DNA of 13,903 nt. Origin: TMED161 sp964532515 (GTDB lineage Bacteria > Fidelibacterota > Marinisomatia > SCGC-AAA003-L08 > D37C17). Each line of letters begins with the position of its first letter. Within the stretch, counting starts at the first letter, position 1. A model generated the notes under the pieces. That model did no database searches and had not been told where the DNA came from. It worked only from the letters and a program-made list of their open reading frames with translations. Location: positions 1 to 13,903 of the forward strand of contig CAZHKH010000030.1 in assembly GCA_964532515.1 (NCBI GenBank), given 5' to 3'. The position numbers and the translations under genes were made by a program. This document shows, piece after piece, positions 7,179 through 13,903 of the stretch.

Positions 7179-7485
7179 CTTTAATATTTTCTTTATTGTG
7201 TTTTATTGTTGCCGGAACCTGGAAGTAGACTCCATCACTTTCGGGGGCGTTCTCAAGCGCCTCATCTCTATCTAGCTTCATAGCTGGCTCATCTTCCCTG
7301 GTATCACTCAGCTGATCGATAACATTTGACAGCGGCTCTACCCCGGAGGTATCAATATCCTTTATTTCAGATACAAGCTCAAGAATTTTATTTATATCGG
7401 AGATGTAAGAGTCGACCTCTTCTTCACTGATTGTGATTTTGGCCAAGTCGGCTAATTTTAATATATGATCCCTATCAATAATCAT
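7165..7485 (-). CDS. gatC: Asp-tRNA(Asn)/Glu-tRNA(Gln) amidotransferase subunit C
   Basis: Small belt subunit of GatCAB, which converts misacylated Glu-tRNA(Gln) and Asp-tRNA(Asn) to the correct amide forms. At 106 residues it fits the family. Recognisable pieces are the N-terminal helix HILKLADLAKITISEEE, the middle DTSGVEPLSNV (family: V.P..H/N), the TREDEPA element, and the terminal ALENAPESDGVYFQVP pattern, usually ANAPEREDGFFVVP. gatA and gatB are not in the window, as is common when gatC stands alone. The ATG at 7485 has no convincing Shine-Dalgarno. It appears to be the first gene of the minus-strand run, starting just inside the AT-rich divergent intergenic region. It overlaps pyrG by 14 bases. 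Confidence 0.92.
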   Translation of the reverse strand: MIIDRDHILKLADLAKITISEEEVDSYISDINKILELVSEIKDIDTSGVEPLSNVIDQLSDTREDEPAMKLDRDEALENAPESDGVYFQVPATIKHNKENIKDEES

Positions 7486-7575
7486 TTAATAAAACTGCTG
7501 AATATAATAAAAACTGCTGAAATTTAAACTAATAAACTTACATTTATAACAATATTTTAATAGATTTTATACGAA
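7486..7575. promoter_or_regulatory. Divergent intergenic region between gatC and the CCA-adding enzyme gene
   Basis: This 90-base stretch separates the start codons of two divergent genes and must hold the promoter for at least the plus-strand gene, probably for both. It is strongly AT-rich with many possible TATAAT-like hexamers, so I cannot assign -10 and -35 boxes reliably. Neither flanking start has a clear ribosome binding site. A 12-base direct repeat lies on the gatC side. Confidence 0.55.
7491..7521. repeat. 12-base direct repeat in the divergent promoter region
   Basis: AAAACTGCTGAA occurs at 7491-7502 and 7510-7521, exact in both copies, with a 19-base period. The GC-containing CTGCTG core stands out in otherwise almost pure AT sequence. 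Two copies on one face of the helix close to the gatC start could be an operator, but no regulator is identified. Confidence 0.6.
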
Positions 7576-8988
7576 ATGAGCAATATTACATCACTATTAG
7601 ATAGCAACTCTGAACATTATGAGATATTTATAAAAGCTGGAGAGGTTGCTAAACAGCAAAATTTACCCTGTTATTTAGTTGGTGGCTATGTCCGAGACAG
7701 GCTGCTGAATCGCGATACCTCAGATATTGATATCATGGTTGAGGGGGATGCCATTTCATACGCAAAATTACTGGGAAATAAAATTGGCGTTCCTAAAATC
7801 GTAGAATTTAAAAACTTTGGAACCGCCCGAATTCCCTATGAAAAATTTGAGATTGAAGTTTCCAGCGCACGATCTGAGAGCTACACAAAAGACAGTCGAA
7901 ACCCTAAAGTGGAACCCTCAACGTTTAAGGATGACATGTCGCGCAGAGATTTTACAGTCAATGCCATCGCGGCCTCAATACATCCCGACAGCTTTGGGGA
8001 GCTGCACGATCCATTTGGCGGCATAAAGGACCTGCACAAGGGGCTGATCATCACTCCACTGGATCCAGATACAACTTTTGATGATGACCCCCTTCGAATG
8101 CTCAGGGCCATACGATTTTCGGCCCAGCTTGATTTTAATATTGCGCCCAATTTGATGGAGAGCATATCCAGAATGAAGGAGCGAATCAGTATCATATCCT
8201 GGGAGCGAATCACCCATGAGATTATTAAAATATTAAAAACAAAAAAACCCAGCATCGGGTTCTACGCGCTGAGAGACAGCGGGCTTCTGGAGGTTATCCT
8301 TCCTGAATTTTCTATTATGGGTGGAATCGAGACAAGAGAGAAAATGTCTCACAAAGATGTCTTCATTCATACCCTCCAGGTTATTGATAACGCCGCGGAG
8401 CTGAGTGATAAAATGGAAATACGATTTGCTGCGCTTGTTCATGATATCGCAAAGCCACAAACCAAAAAATTTATTGATGGAAAGGGATGGACCTACCACG
8501 CTCATGAGGTTGTAGGAATAAATTTAATGAGAAAACTCTCTAAACGAATGAAGCTGTCAAATGAGCTCACTGAGTATCTGTGCAAGCTGATCAAACTTCA
8601 TCTGCGTCCAATATCCCTGGCAAAAGAGGGGGTCACCGATAGCGCGGTTCGAAGATTGATTGTGCAGGCCGGAGAGGACATTGATGACCTTATGATTCTG
8701 TGTAGAGCAGACATCACTACCAAAAATAAGAAGAAGGTCAATCGATACCTAAACAACTTCATCAAAGTTGAAGAGCTGGTGAAAGATGTAAAGCTTCGGG
8801 ATGATCTTCGTGCGTTCCAGTCACCTGTGAGAGGCGCAGAAATAATGGAAAAATTTAATTTATCACCTGGGAAGGACATTGGAAAAATAAAGAAAGCAAT
8901 TGAGGATGCAATTTTAGATGGCGTGATTGAGAACGATTATGAGCAGGCCCTTAAATTTATGATGACGCTGGACATAGACTCCATCTAG
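7576..8988 (+). CDS. Class II tRNA nucleotidyltransferase / poly(A) polymerase-type enzyme with HD domain
   Basis: Template-independent nucleotidyltransferase that most likely builds or repairs the CCA end of tRNA. The 470 residues start with the class II head: GGYVRD at 36-41, the catalytic DID at 50-52, RRDFTVNAIA at 123-132, and the nucleotide-selecting region DDPLRMLRAIRF at 170-181. An ERITHEI element and the neck follow. An HD domain is seen from about 265 to 400 (HKDVFIHTLQ, LVHDIAKP near 286-293, and HAHEVVG). The C-terminal RGAEIMEKFNLSPGKDIG is typical of CCA enzymes. It is the only plus-strand gene in the window. The ATG is preceded by AT-rich sequence without a clear ribosome site. 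Sequence alone does not separate full CCA-adding, CC- or A-adding, and poly(A) polymerase activity, so I give no gene symbol. The stop is 9 bases from that of the convergent HTTM gene. Confidence 0.92.
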   Translation: MSNITSLLDSNSEHYEIFIKAGEVAKQQNLPCYLVGGYVRDRLLNRDTSDIDIMVEGDAISYAKLLGNKIGVPKIVEFKNFGTARIPYEKFEIEVSSARSESYTKDSRNPKVEPSTFKDDMSRRDFTVNAIAASIHPDSFGELHDPFGGIKDLHKGLIITPLDPDTTFDDDPLRMLRAIRFSAQLDFNIAPNLMESISRMKERISIISWERITHEIIKILKTKKPSIGFYALRDSGLLEVILPEFSIMGGIETREKMSHKDVFIHTLQVIDNAAELSDKMEIRFAALVHDIAKPQTKKFIDGKGWTYHAHEVVGINLMRKLSKRMKLSNELTEYLCKLIKLHLRPISLAKEGVTDSAVRRLIVQAGEDIDDLMILCRADITTKNKKKVNRYLNNFIKVEELVKDVKLRDDLRAFQSPVRGAEIMEKFNLSPGKDIGKIKKAIEDAILDGVIENDYEQALKFMMTLDIDSI

Positions 8989-8997
8989 GCCACACCA

Positions 8998-11364
8998 CTA
9001 TTTTTTCTTGGTTTTTTTTTTCCTGGGCTTTATTCGCTTCTTGTCAGTCCACTCTGATATGTCCCGCTTTGAGACCCTCTGCCTTCCCACGCTGTAGTCA
9101 ATGCTAATCAGTGAGATTGATTGAATCTGATCCGCATCATCAATCCTTCCATCCTGATTAAAGTCGCGAGATGGCATTATCGGATTGTCTTCCTGCATGG
9201 CTAGCTCAATAAATCTTTTTCGATACCTGTGGTAGGTGTCGCCATTCTTGTTGTAGGGATTGATTCGGTAGATAAACTTTCTCCAAAATTGAGAGTTATC
9301 TATCAGCTTAAAGGTATCATAGTTTAGATCATTGTAGTTTGGGGACTTGCCCGTAAAAAAATCAACGATCGGAGTGATATCAACAAATGTCTCACCCTCA
9401 TCATAAACACCATTTCCAATATCCGTAAACTCCTCACCCTTATCATAGACACCATTTCCAATATCAATAAACGCTTCACCATCATCATAGACACCGTTGC
9501 CGACCTTTAGTCCCCCAATGATATCAAGGACATTCACGCCATCTTTAAAAACTGATTTTGATATTGAATCTGAGTGCGTTACCTGTATATCTTTTTTATC
9601 TGTAAATTCTTCACCGGGATCCCACGCTCCATTTCCAATATCCACAAAGCTCTCGCCGAGATCATATACGCCATTTCCTCTATCTATAAATCTCTCGCCC
9701 GCATCATAAACATTATTTTTATCGCCTGTCCTGGCCTCAAGAATCATCCACTTGTAGCTTTTGGGTACCGAGTAGAACATGTTCCAATTCTGAATCATTC
9801 GAGTTTTTCTAATAAATTTGTAGGCATAGGAGCTGCTCTTGAAGCTTTTTAAAAAATTAATTTCTTTAACCGTCTCTTTGAATTGACTGTTTTTGGTTTT
9901 CTGGTAGCATTTTGCAAAGGCATAGTTTACCGTTCCTACAAGCAGCAGGAACACCAGTATGCTTTTAAGTGACTCTGTGGCAATAATAAACTTCCTGTAG
10001 AATCGATGCTCCCTGTAGATTGGAGTAAATTGGTTCTCGCTGTGATCCTCTGATATATCGCAGGCTGAATATCCAAGCAGCTTGCTGATAGATGTTCGCT
10101 TTCTAGAAATTAAATCATAAATATACCCAGCTAGATGCGATAGCCCCGGAACTAAAAATATCCACGCAAATAAAAATCCAAAGGGAAGGGATGAGATGAT
10201 TTTAGAGAATGCCTTGTGACGTGTATATACTTTGTTGTTTTGTTTGTCCCATATAACAATGGTGCTGTCTCTAAGTGAGTCTAGTTCCTCTGGCTTTTCA
10301 TCTCGCCAGTCCTTGCCCGCCCAGGTGATGCTATTAAAAAGGTCCATCCTCCTGATAATTCTGGCGCTTTGGTGGCAGAACCCGCAGTCGCTATCATAAA
10401 ATGCAATCAAGGATCCAGGCGACAGCCTCGATAGGTATTTTTTTAATAGGTCAATATCTCTGGCCGACAGAAGTAGCAGCAGCGCGGAGATCATCACCCA
10501 TGAGAACATACCTATATACATGGTGGCTCCAATAATAATATGAAAACCTATCATCGATGCCATTGAAAATCGTCGAATCCACAGAGTGAATATGGGAATA
10601 ATTAATAAGAATGGAACCCACAGCTCAAGATAGAGCGTCATCTGCGTGAGTATTTCAGAGAGCCACATCGGCATCAATGAAAACTCTTTAATGAAGTTTC
10701 CCATCGGAGTTAAAAAAATGTCGAGTTGATAAAAATAATACAGTGAGCTTCCATCGTTCCACGTCCCTACAGATTTGTTTACAAAATTAAAGAAATAAAT
10801 AATTGAAAGCTGAAGGATGCACGCAAAGTATGCAATCCCCCAGTAATTTTTAGGCTCATCTGAGGTTAGTAGCGATCCACTGTTTAGAGAAAATGGAGTG
10901 GAGTCCTTATAGTGTTTAAGAGAGTAGAGTAATCGGTCAAGGCTGAATCGCTTTCCTAGGGGTAAAAAAACTGACCAGATAAGAAACGCATTCATCACAA
11001 AGTCTCCACCGTTCTCTACAATAATAAGTCTATTATGAATGCTCAGCAGCGCCAGGGTCATGACAATCTGGGAGAATTTTGTTTTATATCCAACCATAAA
11101 AAGAAATGAGAACAGTAGCGCGGTGTAGAAAAACATGCTAACCATGGCAACGCTTCCAATATCAAAGTATGAAAGCAATGAAAAAGAATTTGTAGAAGTC
11201 AGGCTGAGGGGCGTGATGCCGATGTCGCTGTAAAAAACTTCAATATACTTCAGCCTTCTGTAGATATCTATAAAACAAACCAATCCAAAAATAAATCTGA
11301 ATATTCCCAGCGTTCTAAGGTCAACTTTCAGATAGCTAGAAAGAATGTACCTGATGTAGCTCAT
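8998..11364 (-). CDS. HTTM-DCC fusion membrane protein with acidic repeats
   Basis: Large membrane protein of unknown substrate. Residues 1-300 are an HTTM domain, related to vitamin K-dependent gamma-glutamyl carboxylase, with several hydrophobic segments and the hallmark TWNDGSSLYYFYQLD at 201-215. Residues about 316-440 are a DCC (DUF393) thiol-disulfide-type domain, YDSDCGFC at 323-330 with Cys327 and Cys330. Another hydrophobic helix lies at about 465-485. The C-terminal region begins with an HTTM-like WNMF element (527-530). Acidic 14-residue repeats (consensus GNGVYDxGExFxDI) interrupt it at 551-590 and 622-663, and it resumes at FWRKFIYRINPYN. An EF-hand/dockerin-like loop DFNQDGRIDDAD follows at 734-745, and the protein ends in a Lys-rich tail. 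The ATG overlaps the upstream oxygenase stop by ATGA, with AAGGAG 14 bases upstream. Carboxylase activity is not established for bacterial HTTM proteins. Confidence 0.87.
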   Translation of the reverse strand: MSYIRYILSSYLKVDLRTLGIFRFIFGLVCFIDIYRRLKYIEVFYSDIGITPLSLTSTNSFSLLSYFDIGSVAMVSMFFYTALLFSFLFMVGYKTKFSQIVMTLALLSIHNRLIIVENGGDFVMNAFLIWSVFLPLGKRFSLDRLLYSLKHYKDSTPFSLNSGSLLTSDEPKNYWGIAYFACILQLSIIYFFNFVNKSVGTWNDGSSLYYFYQLDIFLTPMGNFIKEFSLMPMWLSEILTQMTLYLELWVPFLLIIPIFTLWIRRFSMASMIGFHIIIGATMYIGMFSWVMISALLLLLSARDIDLLKKYLSRLSPGSLIAFYDSDCGFCHQSARIIRRMDLFNSITWAGKDWRDEKPEELDSLRDSTIVIWDKQNNKVYTRHKAFSKIISSLPFGFLFAWIFLVPGLSHLAGYIYDLISRKRTSISKLLGYSACDISEDHSENQFTPIYREHRFYRKFIIATESLKSILVFLLLVGTVNYAFAKCYQKTKNSQFKETVKEINFLKSFKSSSYAYKFIRKTRMIQNWNMFYSVPKSYKWMILEARTGDKNNVYDAGERFIDRGNGVYDLGESFVDIGNGAWDPGEEFTDKKDIQVTHSDSISKSVFKDGVNVLDIIGGLKVGNGVYDDGEAFIDIGNGVYDKGEEFTDIGNGVYDEGETFVDITPIVDFFTGKSPNYNDLNYDTFKLIDNSQFWRKFIYRINPYNKNGDTYHRYRKRFIELAMQEDNPIMPSRDFNQDGRIDDADQIQSISLISIDYSVGRQRVSKRDISEWTDKKRIKPRKKKTKKK
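9376..9505 (-). repeat. Three tandem 42-base repeats coding acidic GNGVYD repeats (downstream cassette)
   Basis: About three copies of a 42-base unit encode residues 622-663 of the HTTM-DCC protein, each reading GNGVYDxGExFxDI. Units differ at only a handful of bases, suggesting fairly recent duplication. The Asp/Glu spacing suggests metal, probably calcium, binding; this is inference. Confidence 0.8.
9596..9717 (-). repeat. Three tandem 42-base repeats coding acidic GNGVYD repeats (upstream cassette)
   Basis: About three more copies encode residues 551-590 (NVYDAGERFIDRG, NGVYDLGESFVDIG, NGAWDPGEEFTD). They are more diverged than the downstream cassette, from which they are separated by about 30 residues of non-repeat sequence. 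Confidence 0.75.
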
Positions 11365-12206
11365 TGCTTGAGACCTATCTCCTTAAGTCTTTCATCAAGA
11401 TAGCTTTTTGCGGTATACTTTTCAGATAGTACAACATCATCTGATGGGTGAATAAAAACAGGCATCGATATTCGGGCCTTGTGCTTATTTTGTTCTTTCG
11501 GATTTGTTACTCTGTGAATTGTAGATGGGAAATAGTTGTTAGAGCACTCCTGGAGCATATCTCCGGTATTGATAATAAGCTCACCAGGATTAGATTTAAT
11601 ATTGATCCACTTTCCTTTGGTGTTTTTTACCTGAAGCCCTGGCTGTGTGGCTGCCACCAGCAACGTGATTAGATTAATATCAGCGTGCTCCTGAGCTCTG
11701 ATGGCTCCATGGGTATTCAGGTCCTTGATGGGTGGATAGTTAATCACCCTTAGTAGATTCTGAGCGCTGTCCTCAATCATGTCAGACAGTGGAACTGAAA
11801 AGGCTTTTGATATGTTTCGAGGACTATACTGATCAATCCAATCCAGAAGCTCTGCCCCCAGTTCAAGTGTATACTCATAAAATAGTTTTGTATGATCTTT
11901 GATCTCAATTGGATAGCGTCCCCATGGATAGATATGATAAAATTCTTTTAGGTCCTTGTGGCTGTATCCCCTTGCATTCTCAGATTGAAATGGAAAGTAT
12001 CCATCCTGCTCTTCTTTGTGAAATGGGTAGTTATGCTTTTTATTTGAATTAAAAAAATCTTTCCAATCGGTGTAAACATTATTCAGAAGGTCACGTGGAA
12101 TTGGATGGTTTTTAATGACAGCAAATCCCGTATTCCTTAGCGAACGAACAAATTGCTTAGGCGCATTCTCTGATAAAAAATCAACTGTAAGTATATTAAA
12201 ACTCAT
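11361..12206 (-). CDS. 2-oxoglutarate/Fe(II)-dependent oxygenase, isopenicillin N synthase family
   Basis: Non-haem iron oxygenase of the IPNS-like family. These enzymes hydroxylate, desaturate or cyclise small molecules or peptides; the substrate here is unknown. The 281 residues have the N-terminal half typical of the family (TGFAVIKNHPIP at 26-37). The iron-binding facial triad is complete: His174 and Asp176 in EHADINLITLL, and His231 in STIHRVTNP. Arg245-x-Ser247 (RISMP) is the usual 2-oxoglutarate or substrate carboxylate binding pair. No signal peptide is seen, so it is probably cytosolic. Its stop overlaps the HTTM start by ATGA, which argues for coupled translation and a related role. 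The upstream beta-barrel-like gene ends 49 bases before. Some family members synthesise ethylene or antibiotics, but nothing here supports those roles. Confidence 0.9.
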   Translation of the reverse strand: MSFNILTVDFLSENAPKQFVRSLRNTGFAVIKNHPIPRDLLNNVYTDWKDFFNSNKKHNYPFHKEEQDGYFPFQSENARGYSHKDLKEFYHIYPWGRYPIEIKDHTKLFYEYTLELGAELLDWIDQYSPRNISKAFSVPLSDMIEDSAQNLLRVINYPPIKDLNTHGAIRAQEHADINLITLLVAATQPGLQVKNTKGKWINIKSNPGELIINTGDMLQECSNNYFPSTIHRVTNPKEQNKHKARISMPVFIHPSDDVVLSEKYTAKSYLDERLKEIGLKQ

Positions 12207-12255
12207 AACTCTATTCCATTATTTTTAAACATAAGAGAAAACTAATAATCTTATT

Positions 12256-12921
12256 CTATTTCCCAAAGGAAATTCCACCCAGAAGATGAATTGAAAAATT
12301 AGGGATTTCAACCCTCCAATCATACTCATCATCATCTAAAGATAGGACTGTGATTGCATAAACAAGCTTGCTTTCAATATGAAAAGAAAGATTTTTATTT
12401 ATATCTTTTTTAAACATCACTGAGCCCTGGGAGGACACTCCTCCCCAGTGGTATCCATCGCTCCAAACCGCCGGAAGTAGTCCACCACCTTTCTTGTAGT
12501 ATCGATTTCCGTTGATGGTAATATCAGGGTGCGCCACCACGGTTCCGATCCCAAGACGATAATAAAATGATTCATCAATGCTTCCAATATGTAGTGGGGA
12601 GAGGATGTTTAGCATCAGCAGATTGTAGCCATCTGTTATTTCAAAATGCTCAATTTCATCAGGAAGATTTTCCTCAAAATAAAGCTTATGATGAACCAGC
12701 TCAAGCTCATACCTATCCTCCCTGAATCGAATAGAGTAGTACTGGGGGCTTTTAAATCCATGGGTATTGGCTGACCGCTCCATACGAATAGACTCTGCCT
12801 CTCCACTCTGGCTATCAATAAAAATATTTGAATTGAAATTATAGGCACTGCCTAGAGATACATCAAACTCTAGCCCTAGAAGAGCACTAAAAAAAAAGCT
12901 GAATAAAAGTAACTTTCTCAT
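12256..12921 (-). CDS. Putative outer-membrane beta-barrel or exported protein of unknown function
   Basis: I do not recognise this 221-residue protein. Residues 1-16 form a signal peptide (MRKLLLFSFFFSALLG) with cleavage likely just after. The mature part has alternating hydrophobic/polar strands rich in Tyr, Phe and Gly (YYSIRFREDRYELELVHHKLYF region, YYRLGIGTVV, VSSQGSVMFKK, LSFHIESKLVYAI). It ends in a strand-like IHLLGGISFGK. This pattern suggests a small outer-membrane barrel, though a periplasmic beta-sandwich is possible. No Cys is present. The ATG lies downstream of a strong terminator and a TATAAT hexamer, so it probably begins the unit with the oxygenase and HTTM genes, 49 bases from the former. 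No clear ribosome site precedes the ATG. Confidence 0.7.
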   Translation of the reverse strand: MRKLLLFSFFFSALLGLEFDVSLGSAYNFNSNIFIDSQSGEAESIRMERSANTHGFKSPQYYSIRFREDRYELELVHHKLYFEENLPDEIEHFEITDGYNLLMLNILSPLHIGSIDESFYYRLGIGTVVAHPDITINGNRYYKKGGGLLPAVWSDGYHWGGVSSQGSVMFKKDINKNLSFHIESKLVYAITVLSLDDDEYDWRVEIPNFSIHLLGGISFGK

Positions 12922-12953
12922 TGCTGGAAGTTAACACTAAATAGAATATTTTA

Positions 12954-12959
12954 ATTATA
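12954..12959 (-). promoter_or_regulatory. Candidate -10 box for the beta-barrel/oxygenase/HTTM unit
   Basis: A perfect TATAAT on the minus strand lies 32 bases before the ATG at 12921, in the only gap available for a promoter of this unit. No good -35 hexamer is found at 16-18 bases, where the terminator stem lies. The AT-rich context makes chance occurrence easy. Confidence 0.25.
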
Positions 12960-12963
12960 AAAG

Positions 12964-12990
12964 AAAAGGGCCTCAAATTGAGGCCCTTTT
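12964..12990 (-). terminator. Strong intrinsic terminator of the T9SS-signal protein gene
   Basis: AAAAGGGCCTC and GAGGCCCTTTT form an 11-base perfect stem around a short AAATT-type loop. On the minus strand it lies 28 bases after the stop at 13019 and is followed by CTTTTCTTTTATAATT, a suitable U-rich tract. The symmetric A/T flanks would also let it work on the plus strand. Confidence 0.9.
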
Positions 12991-13018
12991 CATATTTATC
13001 AATACTAACTGATAAGAT

Positions 13019-13903
13019 TTACTTCATTAACATCACTTTTTGAACCGCAACGCCAGCTGATGACTCAGCACGCACAAAGTACATACCACTTGTCATGTTC
13101 GCAGCGTTCCATGTTACACTGTGACTTCCAGCAGTCATATTGCCGCTGTGAAGTGTTGCAACTTCCTGTCCCATTACATTGTAAACACTTAGGCTTACAA
13201 CACCATCAGCAGGAACGTAAACGCTCAAGCTTGTTGATGGGTTAAATGGGTTTGGATATGCTTCACTTAGAGTTAACTCAGTAGGCATTTCAACGGTCAC
13301 TTGACCATTTTCATTGGCTACGATTATTTCCTCAACGTTAAAGTCACCACTTGCTGTAAACAGCTCATCACTCTCAGGAGCAACGATAATAAGTGTTGTG
13401 CTATTACCATTGGTTCTATAATCAGCAACCATTGCTTTGTTTGTTAACTCGATGTCGAATCCAGCGCCATGACTTAGAGTCATTTGAACCGCACCAACAA
13501 AACCGTTTGCATCTAAGCTAACGATTCCGTCGTTGATGTTTAAGCTGGCTTCTGTCGCATCAGAAGTTGTTCTTCCACCTAGGATAGTGTTAACAAGTAC
13601 AACGATATCTTGAACGTTAACAGCACCGTCGCCATTGGCATCACCACACTCTTCAACTGCTTCAGCGTCTCCGCCATCAAGGATGTAGCCAACCATTACA
13701 ACGATATCTTGAACGTTAACATCTTCGTCACCGTTTACGTCACCTGCTGTACAAGATGGAACCTCAACACATTCGCCGTCAACCAGCTCAGTGCCACAGT
13801 CACCACCATCACAGTCGAAGTCACCACAACTTACGAAGTCTATACCCCATGAGCCATCATCACAGTAACCATCACAAATCCAACTTAGATAGTCATCTGC
13901 ACA
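13019..13903 (-). CDS. Secreted/surface protein with dockerin, cohesin-like and T9SS sorting domains (5' end off window)
   Basis: C-terminal 294 residues of a larger exported protein; the frame stays open to the right edge, so the start is not visible. In order: a Cys/Asp-rich segment at 13793-13903 (WICDGYCDD, FDCDGGDCG) resembling a Notch/LNR-type calcium-binding knot; two dockerin repeats at about 13570-13755 (GDVNGDEDVNVQDIV and GDANGDGAVNVQDIV) with EF-hand-like Asp/Asn ligands; a beta-rich cohesin-like domain at about 13290-13560; and a type A T9SS C-terminal domain starting at LSEAYPNPFNPST near 13270 and ending VQKVMLMK. The last signal directs export across the outer membrane and surface attachment or release in the family. 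It is followed by a strong terminator and so is separate from the genes to the left. The catalytic or binding part would lie in the missing N-terminus. Confidence 0.9.
   Translation of the reverse strand, partial: CADDYLSWICDGYCDDGSWGIDFVSCGDFDCDGGDCGTELVDGECVEVPSCTAGDVNGDEDVNVQDIVVMVGYILDGGDAEAVEECGDANGDGAVNVQDIVVLVNTILGGRTTSDATEASLNINDGIVSLDANGFVGAVQMTLSHGAGFDIELTNKAMVADYRTNGNSTTLIIVAPESDELFTASGDFNVEEIIVANENGQVTVEMPTELTLSEAYPNPFNPSTSLSVYVPADGVVSLSVYNVMGQEVATLHSGNMTAGSHSVTWNAANMTSGMYFVRAESSAGVAVQKVMLMK
13598..13721 (-). repeat. Paired dockerin-encoding repeats
   Basis: A 25-base segment is identical at 13598-13622 and 13697-13721, 99 bases (33 codons) apart. It encodes the VNVQDIVV core of each dockerin half. 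The identity at the DNA level, including third codon positions, suggests recent duplication or gene conversion between the halves. Confidence 0.75.

Noticed and set aside
7881..8879. Minus-strand open frames inside the CCA-adding enzyme gene
   Set aside because: They overlap a gene with intact nucleotidyltransferase and HD motifs, and no domain or ribosome site supports them.
8989..9021. Candidate terminator between the convergent CCA-enzyme and HTTM genes (T-runs after the CCA-enzyme stop)
   Set aside because: The T-runs encode the Lys-rich HTTM tail on the other strand, and I find no stem-loop in the bases before them.
9376..9717. Regularly spaced repeats considered as a CRISPR array
   Set aside because: The units are imperfect, contiguous 42-base repeats without unique spacers, stay in frame and encode the GNGVYD peptide repeat.
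12636..12848. 70-codon minus-strand frame inside the beta-barrel-like gene
   Set aside because: It is an alternate frame within a gene that has a signal peptide and a full-length reading frame.
13060..13852. Plus-strand open frames opposite the dockerin/T9SS gene
   Set aside because: They are antisense to a frame with unmistakable dockerin and sorting-domain motifs and have no coding support.

Overview
The window looks like a chromosome fragment of a Gram-negative, LPS-making bacterium of the Fibrobacterota-Chlorobiota-Bacteroidota (FCB) side of the tree. A marine Candidatus Marinimicrobia (SAR406)-type organism is my best guess. The reasons are a type IX secretion (T9SS) C-terminal signal with a YPNPFNPST motif, a dockerin/cohesin-like surface protein, a lipoprotein-type LptC, and 14-residue GNGVYDxGExFxD repeats. 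That assignment is an inference from gene content; no rRNA or tRNA gene is visible.

Region 1 (1-7485, minus strand) is a tightly packed eight-gene run: gatC, pyrG, kdsC, lptC, lptB, rpoN, argF and a class III nucleotide cyclase with TolB-like and TPR regions that runs off the left edge. All junctions overlap or are separated by no more than 9 bases. The core resembles the proteobacterial kdsC-lptC-lptA-lptB-rpoN cluster, but there is no lptA. lptC, lptB and rpoN lie in one continuous reading frame, separated only by single TAA codons. The biochemistry is partly connected: PyrG makes CTP, needed for CMP-Kdo; KdsC makes Kdo; LptC and LptB belong to the LPS export machine. LptB carries Leu where the family has the H-loop His.

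Region 2 (7486-8988): a 90-base AT-rich divergent intergenic region with a 12-base direct repeat, followed by a plus-strand class II CCA-adding/poly(A) polymerase-type nucleotidyltransferase with an HD domain.

Region 3 (8998-12921, minus strand): a likely transcription unit of a small beta-barrel-like exported protein, an isopenicillin-N-synthase-type 2-oxoglutarate/Fe(II) oxygenase, and a 788-residue HTTM (vitamin K-dependent gamma-carboxylase-like) protein fused to a DCC thiol-disulfide domain and carrying two acidic repeat cassettes. The oxygenase and HTTM genes overlap by an ATGA. This is the part most likely to hold an undescribed system, possibly a protein-modification pair.

Region 4 (12922-13903): a strong hairpin terminator, then the 3' part of a surface/secreted protein with a Cys-rich segment, two dockerin repeats, a cohesin-like domain and a T9SS sorting domain; its 5' end lies beyond the right edge. 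No mobile element or CRISPR array is visible, and no gene-free stretch exceeds 100 bases.
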